64,000 nucleotides of DNA from Chloroflexota bacterium (lineage in GTDB: Bacteria; Chloroflexota; UBA11872; UBA12225; JAJDUF01), in NCBI GenBank assembly GCA_022826725.1, contig JAJDUF010000013.1, positions 1 to 64,000 on the forward strand, in the 5' to 3' direction. The position numbers and the translations under genes were made by a program. This document shows positions 1 to 8,809 of the stretch, piece after piece. The notes beneath the pieces are model-generated. The model did not search any database. It saw nothing but the letters and a program-made list of their open reading frames with translations, and was not told the origin of the DNA. How positions within the stretch are numbered: the first letter of the stretch is position 1; each line of letters begins with the position of its first letter.

Positions 1-136
<136 letters not shown>

Positions 137-176
137 GCCGGCCCTCACAACCGCAGCAGTTCAACAGGGAGAGCAC

Positions 177-341
177 ATGGCCAGAAGAGGAGACCGCGTT
201 GTTGTCACGCTCGCGTGCGAGCAGTGCCGGGAGCGCAACTACACCACCACGAAGAATCGCCGCAACGACAGCGGCCGGCTGGCCTTGAACAAGTATTGCC
301 GTCGCTGCCGTGCCCATCAGCTGCACCGCGAGACACGCTAA
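177..341 (+). CDS. rpmG: 50S ribosomal protein L33
   Basis: This 54-residue protein starts at ATG 177 behind an AGGGAGAG ribosome-binding site. It has the L33 pattern: a basic protein with two CxxC knuckles (CEQC near residues 14-17 and CRRC near 42-45) that can hold a zinc ion, and the conserved [10 protein letters not shown] stretch between them. L33 is a small 50S subunit protein near the E site. This is the cysteine-containing (C+) form. It lies between tuf and secE, the standard place for this copy, and is probably co-transcribed with both. Confidence 0.95.
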   Translation: MARRGDRVVVTLACEQCRERNYTTTKNRRNDSGRLALNKYCRRCRAHQLHRETR

Positions 342-393
342 CGACGGTCGTGCGATGAGACTGAGTGTCCCGGTTTCGAGGTTAGGAGCATAG

Positions 394-750
394 ATGGCGG
401 TCAGACGCCGCAGCGCCGCCGCGGCGCAGCAGGAGCAGGCCGATTCGAAGGCTGGACGCGCCGCTCGCCGGCGCATGGCCAAGTCGAAGCGCGCCCGCTC
501 CGGCGGCACGCGCCGCTCCCGCCCATCACCGTCGCTGCGCGGCTTGGCGACCTCGCCCCGAGTACGCCCGAGGTTCGGCATAGTGCGCGACGCCGTAGCG
601 GAGCTACGGCGGGTCACGTGGCCAACACCGCTGCAGGCCCGCAACCTCACGCTCATGGTGGTGGCCGTATCCGCGGTCATGGGCTTTGTGCTCGGCGGCA
701 TGGATTGGCTCTCTAGCCGTTTTGCGGCGTTCATCATTGGCCCGGCGTAG
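394..750 (+). CDS. secE: Preprotein translocase subunit SecE, with basic N-terminal extension
   Basis: The last ~55 residues are a typical minimal SecE: an amphipathic helix with AELRRVTWPTPLQARNLT (about residues 70-87), then a single membrane segment and a short tail. SecE clamps SecY in the protein-export channel. Minimal bacterial SecE proteins are about 60-70 residues, but this one is 118 because of a ~60-residue Arg/Ala/Ser-rich N-terminal extension. ATG 394 has a TTAGGAG ribosome-binding site six bases upstream, so the extension looks translated rather than a wrong start. nusG follows 17 bases downstream. Confidence 0.93.
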   Translation: MAVRRRSAAAAQQEQADSKAGRAARRRMAKSKRARSGGTRRSRPSPSLRGLATSPRVRPRFGIVRDAVAELRRVTWPTPLQARNLTLMVVAVSAVMGFVLGGMDWLSSRFAAFIIGPA

Positions 751-767
751 GACAACGAGGTACGACG

Positions 768-1343
768 ATGGTCACCCCGGAAGTGGCTGAAGAAACCACC
801 ACCGAGACGACACCCGATGACGGTCGGGAGTGGTACGTGCTCTACACCTACTCCGGCTACGAGAACAAGGTGAAGACGAACTTGGAGCACCGCATCACCT
901 CGATGGCGATGGAGGACAAGGTCTTCGAGGTCGTCGTACCCACGGAGGAGCAGGTTGAGATTCGCCAAGGCCAGCGCCGCACCGTGCAGCGCAAACTCCT
1001 GCCCGGCTATGTTCTCGTGCATATGATCCTGGCGAACGATTCCTGGCACGTCGTGCGTCACACCCCCGGCGTCACGAGCTTTGTCGGCGCCGGCAGCACG
1101 CCCACGCCACTGCCGCAGGAAGAGGTTGACGCGATCCTCAAGCCGATGCAGGAGGATACGCCGCAGGTGCGGGTCACCTTCGAGATCGGCGAGCGGGTCA
1201 AGATCATTGACGGCCCGTTCACCGAGTTCCTCGGCATTGTGGACCAGGTGAGCCAGGACCGGGGCAAGCTGCGGGTGCTCGTCTCGATGTTCGGCCGGGA
1301 GACGCCGGTCGAGCTTGATTTCCTCCAGGTGGAAAAGAGCTAG
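768..1343 (+). CDS. nusG: Transcription termination/antitermination factor NusG
   Basis: The 191-residue protein has an NGN domain beginning at EWYVLYTYSGYENKVK (about residues 21-36), which binds the RNA polymerase clamp. A C-terminal KOW domain follows (about 130-190, with IGERVKIIDGPFTEFLG), which contacts NusE or Rho. NusG modulates pausing and couples transcription to translation. Length is normal for the family. The first ~20 residues are an acidic, Thr-rich leader. It lies between secE and rplK, the classic order. Confidence 0.97.
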   Translation: MVTPEVAEETTTETTPDDGREWYVLYTYSGYENKVKTNLEHRITSMAMEDKVFEVVVPTEEQVEIRQGQRRTVQRKLLPGYVLVHMILANDSWHVVRHTPGVTSFVGAGSTPTPLPQEEVDAILKPMQEDTPQVRVTFEIGERVKIIDGPFTEFLGIVDQVSQDRGKLRVLVSMFGRETPVELDFLQVEKS

Positions 1344-1445
1344 CCGACCGATTAGCTGGCCAATACGGGATGCTCGGCCGAGTAAATCCACCGTAGTCGC
1401 CCGTGGTGATCCAGGTCAAGCAGCGCAGTCGAGGGATGTAACGCA

Positions 1446-1871
1446 ATGGCACGCAAAGTGAAGGCCGTCGTCAAGCTACAGATCGAAGCCGGCGAGGCCC
1501 GGCCAACCCCGGCGGTGGGGTCCGCGCTCGGACAGTACGGCATCAACATGATGGCCTTCTTCAAGGAATACAACGAGCGCACGTCGGATCAGGTCGGGAT
1601 GATCGTCCCGGCGGAGATCACGATCTACGAAGATCGCTCCTTCAGCTTTGTCACGAAGGCGCCGCCGACGGCCGGGTTGATCCGCCGGGAGCTGTCCATC
1701 GAGAAGGGGTCGCAGACACCCGGGCGAGAGACAGTCGCCACAATCACCCCGGAACAGCTGGAAGCCGTAGCCAAGATCAAGATGCCCGACCTGAATACGA
1801 CGGACATCGAGGCCGCCAAGCGGATCGTCGCCGGAACGGCCCGCAGCATGGGCATCGAGGTGGCGGGTTAG
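1446..1871 (+). CDS. rplK: 50S ribosomal protein L11
   Basis: The 141 residues match the family length exactly. The N-terminal domain contains the Pro-rich PTPAVGSALGQYGINMMAF region that moves with EF-G and binds thiopeptides. The C-terminal domain contains the rRNA-binding segment ending in GTARSMGIEV. L11 forms the base of the GTPase-associated stalk together with L10 and L7/L12, both encoded downstream. About 100 bases separate it from nusG, which leaves room for a promoter, but I see no clear one. Confidence 0.97.
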   Translation: MARKVKAVVKLQIEAGEARPTPAVGSALGQYGINMMAFFKEYNERTSDQVGMIVPAEITIYEDRSFSFVTKAPPTAGLIRRELSIEKGSQTPGRETVATITPEQLEAVAKIKMPDLNTTDIEAAKRIVAGTARSMGIEVAG

Positions 1872-1926
1872 AACTCGGACCAACAAACCGTAGCGCCGGC
1901 CACAAGACCCTAGTAGGGAGTGAGTA

Positions 1927-2640
1927 ATGCCGAAGAAAGGCAAAAAGTACGAGCAGGCAGCCAAGCTGGTTGACGCCAGCAAGCTCTACCCGCTCGAAGA
2001 AGCGGTCGAACTGGTCAAGCAAGTATCGTTCAGCACGTTCGACGGGACGGTTGAAGCCCATATCCGCCTCGGCATTGACCCGCGCCAAGCCGATCAGCAG
2101 GTGCGTAGCACGGTCACGCTACCGGCCGGCACCGGCCGCTCGGTGCGTGTTCTCGCCTTTGCCCAAGGCGAGAAGGTGGCCGAGGCCGAGGCCGCCGGCG
2201 CCGACTACGTCGGCGGAGCCGAGTACGCCAAGCAGATTCAGGACGGTTGGCTGGATTTCGACGCCGTGATCGCGACGCCGGATATGATGGGGCAGGTCGG
2301 GCGCTTGGGCCGCATTCTCGGTCCGCGCGGCCTGATGCCGAGTCCGCGCACCGGCACGGTCACGTTCGATCTCGGACCGGCCATCCGCGAGATCAAGGCC
2401 GGGCGGGTCGAGTTCCGCGCCGACCGCACCGGACTGTTGCATGTTCCCGTCGGCAAGGTATCCTTTAGTGAAGACGCTCTCCTGACCAACCTGACGGCCC
2501 TGATGGCCAACGTGAACGCCGCGCGTCCGTCGGGTGCGAAAGGTCAGTTTGTCCGCTCGATCACGCTCGCCCCGACGATGGGCCCAGGGGTGCGCGTGGA
2601 TGTCGGCGCGGCCATTGAGTTGGCGACAACCACCGAGTAA
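1927..2640 (+). CDS. rplA: 50S ribosomal protein L1
   Basis: This 237-residue L1 has the MPKKGKKY start, the [11 protein letters not shown] segment, and the conserved [19 protein letters not shown] block (about residues 125-143) in domain II. L1 forms the mobile stalk next to the E site and helps release deacylated tRNA. In many bacteria it also represses its own operon by binding the mRNA. It is 55 bases from rplK, and ATG 1927 follows AGGGAGTGAGTA. It is followed by the long leader before rplJ. Confidence 0.97.
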   Translation: MPKKGKKYEQAAKLVDASKLYPLEEAVELVKQVSFSTFDGTVEAHIRLGIDPRQADQQVRSTVTLPAGTGRSVRVLAFAQGEKVAEAEAAGADYVGGAEYAKQIQDGWLDFDAVIATPDMMGQVGRLGRILGPRGLMPSPRTGTVTFDLGPAIREIKAGRVEFRADRTGLLHVPVGKVSFSEDALLTNLTALMANVNAARPSGAKGQFVRSITLAPTMGPGVRVDVGAAIELATTTE

Positions 2641-2931
2641 CACGGCAATACGGGCCCGCCTGGAGCAGCAGCGAACGCCAAGATAACGAACGACCGTGGC
2701 AACACCGCAGGTACTGCGGCCGCCACGCCAGCGCCTGAGACAGCCGGTGTGCTCCGCGCACCAATCTACCCGGCAACGCGCCGGGAGCCGGCCGAGGCCT
2801 CATCGCCAGCCCTACCAACCCGCGTGCAGCGCGTTGGTGGGCGTATTGAGGCACCTCCGTCGGCCATGCCGGCGGAGGCGTTTTGCGTTCTTGAGGCAGT
2901 GTGCAACGAGTAACGACTATGGAGACAGCGC
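2641..2931 (+). promoter_or_regulatory. rplJ leader, L10-leader-like structured mRNA region
   Basis: This 291-base gap sits exactly where bacteria place the L10 leader, which L10(L12)4 binds to control rplJ-rplL. A strong hairpin is visible at 2854-2878: an 11-base arm, CAT loop, and a matching arm with one G-U pair. It is followed by CGTTTT, which looks like an attenuator-type terminator. A second hairpin, ACCAA/TTGGT with an inner CGCG/CGCG, precedes it at about 2816-2840. The hairpins are seen directly. The L10-binding role is inferred from position and known family behaviour. Confidence 0.7.
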
Positions 2932-3498
2932 ATGGTAACTGAGGAAAAACGGGCAAACGTAGCGTTTCTAGCCGATCTCATCCGGCCGGCGCAGTGCATG
3001 ATCGTCACCGACTATCGTGGCCTCAACACGCCGGAGATGAACGCGCTGCGGAACGACCTGCAAGGCACCACGGCCATCTACCGGGTCATCAAGAACCGGC
3101 TCATGAAGATCGCCGCCGAGCAGACTGGGGCCGGCGCGCTGGCACCGTTCTTGGAGGGGCCAAGTGCCGTCGTCTTCTGCCAGGACGAGTTCAGCGCCGC
3201 CGTGCGGGTGCTGCGGGAGTTCATGCGCGCCAATCAGAACCTCAACGTCCGCGGCGGGCTGCTCGGCGGCCAGCCGCTGAACACCGACGAGGTGCTGGCG
3301 CTTGCCAACATGCCGGGGCGCGAGCAGCTCCAAGCCGAACTGGTCGGCGCTATCGTTGGCCCACCCACGCAGCTTGCCGGACTGCTCGGCCCGCAGGGGC
3401 CGGCCGGCGAGGTTCTCCGCATCTTGGATGGCGCGGCCGGCGGGCTGGTACGAGTATTCGAGGCGCGCGCCGAGCAACTGGGAGGTGCAGAAGCATAG
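2932..3498 (+). CDS. rplJ: 50S ribosomal protein L10
   Basis: The 188-residue protein has the L10 N-terminal rRNA-binding domain: ANVAFLADLIRPAQCMIVTDYRGLN at about residues 9-33, followed by YRVIKNRLMKIA. The C-terminal helical spine that carries L7/L12 dimers comes after it. L10 anchors the stalk that recruits translation factors. It is preceded by the structured leader and followed after 133 bases by rplL, so it is expected to be autoregulated at the mRNA level. The C-terminal part (about 165-188) is Ala/Gly-rich and typical. Confidence 0.96.
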   Translation: MVTEEKRANVAFLADLIRPAQCMIVTDYRGLNTPEMNALRNDLQGTTAIYRVIKNRLMKIAAEQTGAGALAPFLEGPSAVVFCQDEFSAAVRVLREFMRANQNLNVRGGLLGGQPLNTDEVLALANMPGREQLQAELVGAIVGPPTQLAGLLGPQGPAGEVLRILDGAAGGLVRVFEARAEQLGGAEA

Positions 3499-3631
3499 TG
3501 TGCAGACGGCCCCCCTTGCACCACCGAGACGAGTAACGTCTCCCGCATCGGGCAATGGGTGAGGCGCACAAGCGGTTAAGCCTGTTCAGTCGTGTAGCAA
3601 AGCGAAACTACGCAGAGAGGGGAAACACACC

Positions 3632-4024
3632 ATGGCTAGCGAGAAGGTCGAGCAGTTGATCGAGGAGTTGAGCAACCTCACGGTCCTGGAGGTGGCGGAG
3701 CTTTCCAAGGCGCTCCAGGACAAGTGGGGCGTCAGTGCGGCCGTGCCCATGGCCGCCGCGGCACCGGTCGCTGCCGGGGCTGAAGCCGCTGAGGAGCCGG
3801 AGGAAGAAGAGCAGACCGAGTTCGACGTGATCTTGACCGAGATCGGCCCGACAAAGGTCCCGGTCATCAAGGTCGTCCGCGAGCTGACCAGCCTCGGCCT
3901 CAAGGAAGCCAAGGCGGTCGTCGAGGCAGCGCCAACTCCGGTCAAGGAAGGCCTCAGCAAGGAAGACGCCGACGAAGCCAAAGGCAAGCTGGAAGCCGTC
4001 GGCGCCGTCGTCGAAATCAAGTAA
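3632..4024 (+). CDS. rplL: 50S ribosomal protein L7/L12
   Basis: The 130-residue acidic protein has an N-terminal dimerisation domain (residues 1-30), a flexible Ala/Glu hinge (about 38-62), and a C-terminal factor-binding domain. The last contains the conserved [20 protein letters not shown] stretch and the closing [10 protein letters not shown]. It forms the multi-copy ribosomal stalk that recruits EF-Tu and EF-G. An AGAGGGG ribosome-binding site precedes ATG 3632. In most bacteria rpoB follows; here the next gene is an unrelated phosphoesterase. Confidence 0.97.
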   Translation: MASEKVEQLIEELSNLTVLEVAELSKALQDKWGVSAAVPMAAAAPVAAGAEAAEEPEEEEQTEFDVILTEIGPTKVPVIKVVRELTSLGLKEAKAVVEAAPTPVKEGLSKEDADEAKGKLEAVGAVVEIK

Positions 4025-4090
4025 CGTCAGGTGGCCGGTGGCTACCGGCTCGGATCGGCCGTCCACCGTCGGCGCGAAAAATATCGCCTA

Positions 4091-4242
4091 CCTGTCATTC
4101 CCGCTTTCGCGGGAATCCCCCTCTCCCCGTGGGAGAGGGCCGGGGTGAGGGCAGTCTGCCCGGCCCCCTACGGTCTCCCTGCGGAGCGGGGGGACCGTAA
4201 CTTCCCTCCCCTGTCACCATAGGGAAGGGCCAGGATGGGGAC
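4091..4242. repeat. Composite GC-rich palindromic intergenic repeat (copy a)
   Basis: Between rplL and the phosphoesterase gene there are three repeat modules in a row. First is a TCATTCCCGC-type hairpin (4094-4118). Next is a CCCTCTCCCC/GGGAGAGGG hairpin followed by CGGGGTGAGGG (4119-4151). Last is a palindrome of the ACGGTCTCCC...GGGGGGACCGT type (4170-4198) with a CACCATAGGG tail. Related modules recur in other gaps of this window. No coding sense is visible. Confidence 0.7.
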
Positions 4243-4275
4243 GCGGCGGCCTCCGGCTCAACGAGGACAAGTCGT

Positions 4276-5013
4276 GTGAAAATCGGCTTTGTCACCGACC
4301 TGCACTATCGGGAGGCAGTGCCCGGCGAATCGCCGCACCCGCAGCGCGAGTTTCGCCGGGTCGGCGCCTTGCTCCGGCGCTGTCTGCAACACTTCCGGAG
4401 TGCCGGCGCGGAGCTTGTGCTCGTCGCTGGCGACAACGTGGACGCGCCGCTCGATGATCCCCGGCTCGACACCGACCTCGCCTCGCTGCGAGAGATGCTG
4501 ACCGGATCGGGACTGCCGTTCGTCATCATCCCAGGCAACCACGACCCGGCACCCGAGGCCTTCTATCGGGTCCTGCCGCGGTCGCCGCGGGTGCTCCGCA
4601 GCGGCAATTGCGAGATCATCACGTTCTTTGATGATGCGTTCGACTACGAACTGCGGTGCGCTTCCCGCCAACCCGAGCTGCTGGCCGAGATGCACCAACT
4701 CCTGAGCAGCACACCCTCAGGCGTCGAGCTTACAATCCTGCTCCAGCACTACGTCCTCTACCCGGAGCAGGAGCACCACGACAGCGATTATCGCTACAAC
4801 TACCTGAACGATGCCGAAATCCGGGCCATCATGGAAGCCTCGCCGCGGCGACTACTCGCGCTCAGTGGGCATCTGCATCGCGGACATCCGCTCGTCACGC
4901 ACAACGGCGTCACCTACTTCATCGGCGCCGCCTTGTGCGAGCATCCCTTCCCCTATTACCTCCTCCACACCGACGCCGACGAGATCACCGTCCAAGAGTT
5001 CCACGCCGCCTAG
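4276..5013 (+). CDS. Calcineurin-like metallophosphoesterase
   Basis: The 245-residue protein has all metal-binding motifs of the calcineurin-like phosphoesterase fold in order: D-x-H (TDLH, residues 7-10), GDN (about 53-55), GNHD (about 88-91) and GHLH (about 198-201). These residues bind a dinuclear metal centre that hydrolyses phosphomono- or phosphodiesters. The substrate cannot be told; relatives include Icc/CpdA-type cyclic nucleotide phosphodiesterases. The start is GTG 4276, because the conserved fold begins at residue 2. No signal peptide is seen, so it is probably cytoplasmic. It is convergent with tldE, 24 bases apart. Confidence 0.85.
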   Translation: MKIGFVTDLHYREAVPGESPHPQREFRRVGALLRRCLQHFRSAGAELVLVAGDNVDAPLDDPRLDTDLASLREMLTGSGLPFVIIPGNHDPAPEAFYRVLPRSPRVLRSGNCEIITFFDDAFDYELRCASRQPELLAEMHQLLSSTPSGVELTILLQHYVLYPEQEHHDSDYRYNYLNDAEIRAIMEASPRRLLALSGHLHRGHPLVTHNGVTYFIGAALCEHPFPYYLLHTDADEITVQEFHAA

Positions 5014-5037
5014 CCCAGCCGATGATCCTCCCGCCGC

Positions 5038-6384
5038 TTACGTGCCGCCCTCGGCGCTGCCACCGCTGAAGGTGAAGCGGGCCAACCGCAGCGGTGGGAC
5101 GACGGCGCCACCGAACCAGCCGCGGATGAGTTGGCGCTCCCGACCGATCATCGGCACGTCCTTGAAGGCATCGAGCACGCTCTGCGTGAAGCGCAAGTTC
5201 TCCACCGGCCCGACCACCTCGCCATTCTCGATCAGGAAGGTGCCGTCGCGGGTGGTGCCCGTCAGCGTGACACTCAGCGGATGCACGATATTCACGTACC
5301 AGAAGCGCGTAATCCACAGGCCGCGCTCGATGTCGGCGATCATCTCGTCGCGCGTGTGGTCCCCGGCGCCTATGACGAGATGCATGGGCAGCGGCCCATA
5401 CGTGTTGGGCGCCGGCAAAGCATGGCCCGTCGAGCGCACACCGGCGCGCCGCCCCGTGACCGAGTCATAGACCGGCTCGCGCAGCGTCCCACGATCCACG
5501 AAAAGTACACGACGCTTAGGCACCCCCTCGAAGTCGAAGGGGATCGGGATTCCGCTGCGGTCGTGACTATCGTCCCAGATCGAGAGCTTGGGATCGAGCG
5601 CCCGCTGCCCCCGCAGCTCATTCAGGAAACTGCGCTCCTCCAATACGGACAACCCGCTCAGGCCGGCGTAGGCCGTGTAGTCCAGTAGCTCCGCGACGGC
5701 CGGCGGCTCCAGCAGCACCTCATACTCGCCCGGCTCGATGGCGCGGGGATGGCGGCTGCGTACCGCTCGATCCACCGCTTCCGCGGCCACGGTGCCGGCG
5801 TCGAGCGCGTCAACGTCAATGCCGGCCGTGGTAGCATAGCCCGATGCGCCATCGTCCATCGCGACGGCGTGCAAGTCGGCAACGGTGAACGGGTGGTAGG
5901 TCCACGTGCCCAGCGAGTTGGCGACCGCCAGCGTCACCGCCGCCGTGCCGAACGCGCCGGCGGCTTGTAGCCCAGCCGCCGCCGCCGCATCGGTAATCGC
6001 TGCGACAGCCTCCGCTCGCCGCTGCGGCGTGCAGGTGGCCGTAGACTCGCGGTAGGCGTCGGTCCGCTCCCAAATCTCCGGCGCCGGCAGGCTCTCGAAA
6101 GCGGGGTTTTCGGGCTGCACGCGGGCAATGGTCGCGGCGCGATCTACGACCTCATCCAGGGTGGCGGAATCAAGCTGATTGCCCGATGCCACGCCTACGC
6201 GCTGACCGAAGACCGCCCGCACGGTGATCTGAGCGTCTTCTTCCGCGACGTGCTGATGAATAGTGTTATTGGCAAACCGCGTGAGTTGACTACTCTCCGC
6301 CCAGAGCACCACCTCGGTCTGGTCGGCCGGCGAGCGCTTCAGCACGTGCTCGGCAATTGCATGGGCTGCGCTTTCGTCGTACAT
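5038..6384 (-). CDS. TldD/PmbA family protein, TldE (PmbA)-like subunit
   Basis: The ~448-residue protein is a PmbA/TldE-type partner. It shares the fold and the segment FANNTIHQHVAEED with the family but has no HExxxH metal site. In the known TldD/TldE heterodimer, TldD carries the zinc site and TldE shapes the chamber; together they degrade or trim unfolded peptides and process some RiPPs. The neighbouring tldD supports this assignment. I chose ATG 6384; an in-frame ATG at 6426 would add 14 residues but gives no better ribosome-binding site. The opposite-strand Uma2 gene separates it from tldD. Confidence 0.85.
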   Translation of the reverse strand: MYDESAAHAIAEHVLKRSPADQTEVVLWAESSQLTRFANNTIHQHVAEEDAQITVRAVFGQRVGVASGNQLDSATLDEVVDRAATIARVQPENPAFESLPAPEIWERTDAYRESTATCTPQRRAEAVAAITDAAAAAGLQAAGAFGTAAVTLAVANSLGTWTYHPFTVADLHAVAMDDGASGYATTAGIDVDALDAGTVAAEAVDRAVRSRHPRAIEPGEYEVLLEPPAVAELLDYTAYAGLSGLSVLEERSFLNELRGQRALDPKLSIWDDSHDRSGIPIPFDFEGVPKRRVLFVDRGTLREPVYDSVTGRRAGVRSTGHALPAPNTYGPLPMHLVIGAGDHTRDEMIADIERGLWITRFWYVNIVHPLSVTLTGTTRDGTFLIENGEVVGPVENLRFTQSVLDAFKDVPMIGRERQLIRGWFGGAVVPPLRLARFTFSGGSAEGGT

Positions 6385-6564
6385 CGCTTGACTATCCACG
6401 CCCTTTCGTGGACCGGACGGCTTCAACCGGCGGCATCGGCTGGCACCGCCCTACTTTCCACCCGATTTCCGTCGAACCACGCCAACCGGCGTGTTACCAC
6501 TGCGGCCATGATAGTATCAGGTGACACACACACCGACCGTATTGCCCCCGGAGGGCCAAGCACC

Positions 6565-7230
6565 ATGACTGCCAACGTTGCCAGCACGCAGCCGGCCACC
6601 GCCCGGACAGACACGCCCACCCGCCGGCAGTACCCCAAGCATCGTGACTCCGCTGGGCAGGCTGCCGACGAGCGGACGCGCTCAATGACTGCGGAGGAGC
6701 TATTCGCCTTGCCCGAAGGCGACGTGCAGTACGAGCTTGTGCGGGGGCAGCTACGGGAGGTGCCGATGGCCGGCTGGCAACATGGTTGGATCGAGATGAA
6801 TATCATTCTTGTGCTGGGCACCGACCCCGTAGCCCGTTCCGTAGGGCGCACGGTCAGCGGAGACACCGCCTTTGTGCTGGCGCGCGATCCCGACACCGTG
6901 CGTATCCCCGATGTGGCCCTCGTGCGCCACGAGCGGCTGCCGCCACCCTTGGTCAGTGGCCGGGCCGCCTTGGCGCCGGACCTCGCCGTCGAAATCCGCT
7001 CCCCCAACGACCGCCCCGGCGAGGTGCAACGGAACGTCGCCGACTACTTTGCCGCCGGCGTGCAGCTCGTGTGGCTCGTTGACCCCGACGCGCAGACGGT
7101 CGAGGTATGGACTCCCGGCGGCCTCGACCGCCGCTGCACTGCTGCCGAGACGATTGACGGCGGTGCGGTCATCCCCGGCTTTCGCTGCCCAGTGGCCCGC
7201 TTCTTCGAAGGGACCACCGGCACGCCCTAG
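6565..7230 (+). CDS. Uma2 family (DUF820) putative endonuclease-like protein
   Basis: The 221-residue protein matches the Uma2/DUF820 fold, a PD-(D/E)xK nuclease-like family expanded in cyanobacteria and Chloroflexota. The core begins at MTAEELFALPEGDVQYELVRG. Predicted active-site elements are RIPDVALV and the E of AVEIRSPNDRPGE, followed by the conserved YFAAGVQLVWLVDP. Biological role is unknown in this family. Start ATG 6565 has GGAGGG upstream; the ~40-residue Thr/Ala/Arg-rich N-terminus is not conserved. It sits on the opposite strand between tldE and tldD, and its stop overlaps the tldD stop in a shared CTAG (7227-7230). Confidence 0.88.
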   Translation: MTANVASTQPATARTDTPTRRQYPKHRDSAGQAADERTRSMTAEELFALPEGDVQYELVRGQLREVPMAGWQHGWIEMNIILVLGTDPVARSVGRTVSGDTAFVLARDPDTVRIPDVALVRHERLPPPLVSGRAALAPDLAVEIRSPNDRPGEVQRNVADYFAAGVQLVWLVDPDAQTVEVWTPGGLDRRCTAAETIDGGAVIPGFRCPVARFFEGTTGTP

Positions 7231-8666
7231 TCGCTCATCACGCCCACGCGGACGTTGCGGAAGCGCGCCGCCGCCGTGCCGTGACCGACACGCGCCACCT
7301 GCATCGGCTGGCCCTTCCCACAATTCGGCGTGCCCCAGAGCTGCCACTCCCGACATACCGCGTCGCAGCCGCTCCAGAACTCGGGTGTCACGCCCGTATA
7401 GGTGGCGTTCTTGAACGGACGCCCCAGCTTCCCGCCTTTGATCTCCCAGGCAATCTCGGTGCCGAACTGGAAGTTCAGTCGCCGGTCATCAATGCTCCAG
7501 CTCTTGTTCGTCTGCAAGAAGAGGCCGTCGTCGGTGTCGGCAATCAGGTCCGCGAGTGCCCAGTCCCCAGGCTCCAGATTGATGTTGGTCATGCGGATCA
7601 GCGGAATGCGGTTCCAGCCGTTCGCGCGGGCGGTGCCGTTGCTCGCCTCGCCCAAGAGCGCCGCCGTATCGCGCGACGTGAGGTAGCCGACAAAGCGCCC
7701 CTCGACGACGAGCGGCGTGCGTTGGGCCGCCACCCCCTCGTCGTCATAGCCGAACGTGCCCAGCCCGCCGGGCGCCGTAGCGTCGGCCGTGATGTTGACC
7801 AGCTCCGATCCGTAGCGATACCTTCCGCGCTTCTCCGGGGTCAGAAAACTCGTGCCGGCAAAGCTGGCCTCCGTCCCGAACACGCGATCGAGCTCGGTAG
7901 GATGGCCACAACTCTCGTGGACTTGCAGCGCCACCTGTGTCGGATCGAGGATGATGGTTTTCGTGCCACTGGGGCACGGCTCGGCGTGCAACAGCTGCCC
8001 GGCCTCGGCCGCAATGCGGGGCGCGTTCCCGACCAGGTCCATGCCCTCGACCAACTCCCAGCCCGCCGTCCCGACCTGGCGGCCGAAGCTGTTCGGATAG
8101 GAGCGTTTCTGCACCTCGTCCTCGGCAACGGCCGTCGCCTCGATACCGGCGCCACTCTGGACAATCGTCTGCTCGATGAGCGAGCCTTCGCTGTTGCCGT
8201 AGAGCTTGTGCTCTTCCCAGGCCTCGGCGCTGGCCTCCGCCACCTTGACCGCCGGTTCCTGCTCCATGCCCTGCGAAGCAGCGAGCAGCAGCGCAATCGT
8301 GTCGTCGAGTGAGACGGCGAACGGGTCTTGCTCGACGGGTGTACGGTAGCTGTCCCGGACCACCGGGGCCGCGGCGAGCCGCACCGGCGCGGCCTGCACC
8401 CGGGCGCTGGCCCGCGCAATCGTGCAAGCCAGCGCAGCGACGGTAGCTGCCTTGTCCGTCGTGAGCGTGGCGGCGCTGGCAAAGCCCCAGCTCCCGTCTA
8501 TCAGCGCCCGCACCCCGAAGCCGGTCGTATTGTGCATGGCGACGGCCTCGACCTGGCCATTCTTGACGGCGACCGACCGCGTGCGCCGGACCACCACCCG
8601 CACGTCCGCAAACTGGGCACCGCGCAGCGCCGCCACGTTCAATGCCCGCTCGACGACCTCTTTCAC
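7227..8666 (-). CDS. tldD: Metalloprotease TldD
   Basis: The ~479-residue protein has the TldD active site HESCGH at residues 250-255 (HExxxH), which binds zinc with a downstream Cys, and the typical GTPNCGKGQPM segment near the C-terminus. With TldE it forms a protease that degrades unfolded peptides through a narrow chamber. The start is GTG 8666: a GGAGGGG ribosome-binding site lies three bases upstream and the conserved fold begins here. A longer frame to 8744 is open but has no such support. Transcription is toward tldE, but the Uma2 gene interrupts the pair on the other strand. Confidence 0.93.
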   Translation of the reverse strand: MKEVVERALNVAALRGAQFADVRVVVRRTRSVAVKNGQVEAVAMHNTTGFGVRALIDGSWGFASAATLTTDKAATVAALACTIARASARVQAAPVRLAAAPVVRDSYRTPVEQDPFAVSLDDTIALLLAASQGMEQEPAVKVAEASAEAWEEHKLYGNSEGSLIEQTIVQSGAGIEATAVAEDEVQKRSYPNSFGRQVGTAGWELVEGMDLVGNAPRIAAEAGQLLHAEPCPSGTKTIILDPTQVALQVHESCGHPTELDRVFGTEASFAGTSFLTPEKRGRYRYGSELVNITADATAPGGLGTFGYDDEGVAAQRTPLVVEGRFVGYLTSRDTAALLGEASNGTARANGWNRIPLIRMTNINLEPGDWALADLIADTDDGLFLQTNKSWSIDDRRLNFQFGTEIAWEIKGGKLGRPFKNATYTGVTPEFWSGCDAVCREWQLWGTPNCGKGQPMQVARVGHGTAAARFRNVRVGVMSD

Positions 8667-8809
8667 GATCCCCTCCGCTCGCAGCGCAACTCTCGCGCCC
8701 TTGCTTCGTCCGATAGGTAGAGCCACGGCTACTATGCCGCACACCCAACAGTGCCGCCATTGGGAAGATTAAGTCAGGAGAGACGCCGGCATTGCGGCCC
8801 CAGGCGAGG

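Noticed and set aside
7281-8312. 343-codon plus-strand ORF opposite tldD
   Set aside because: Antisense shadow of tldD, which has the HExxxH active site.
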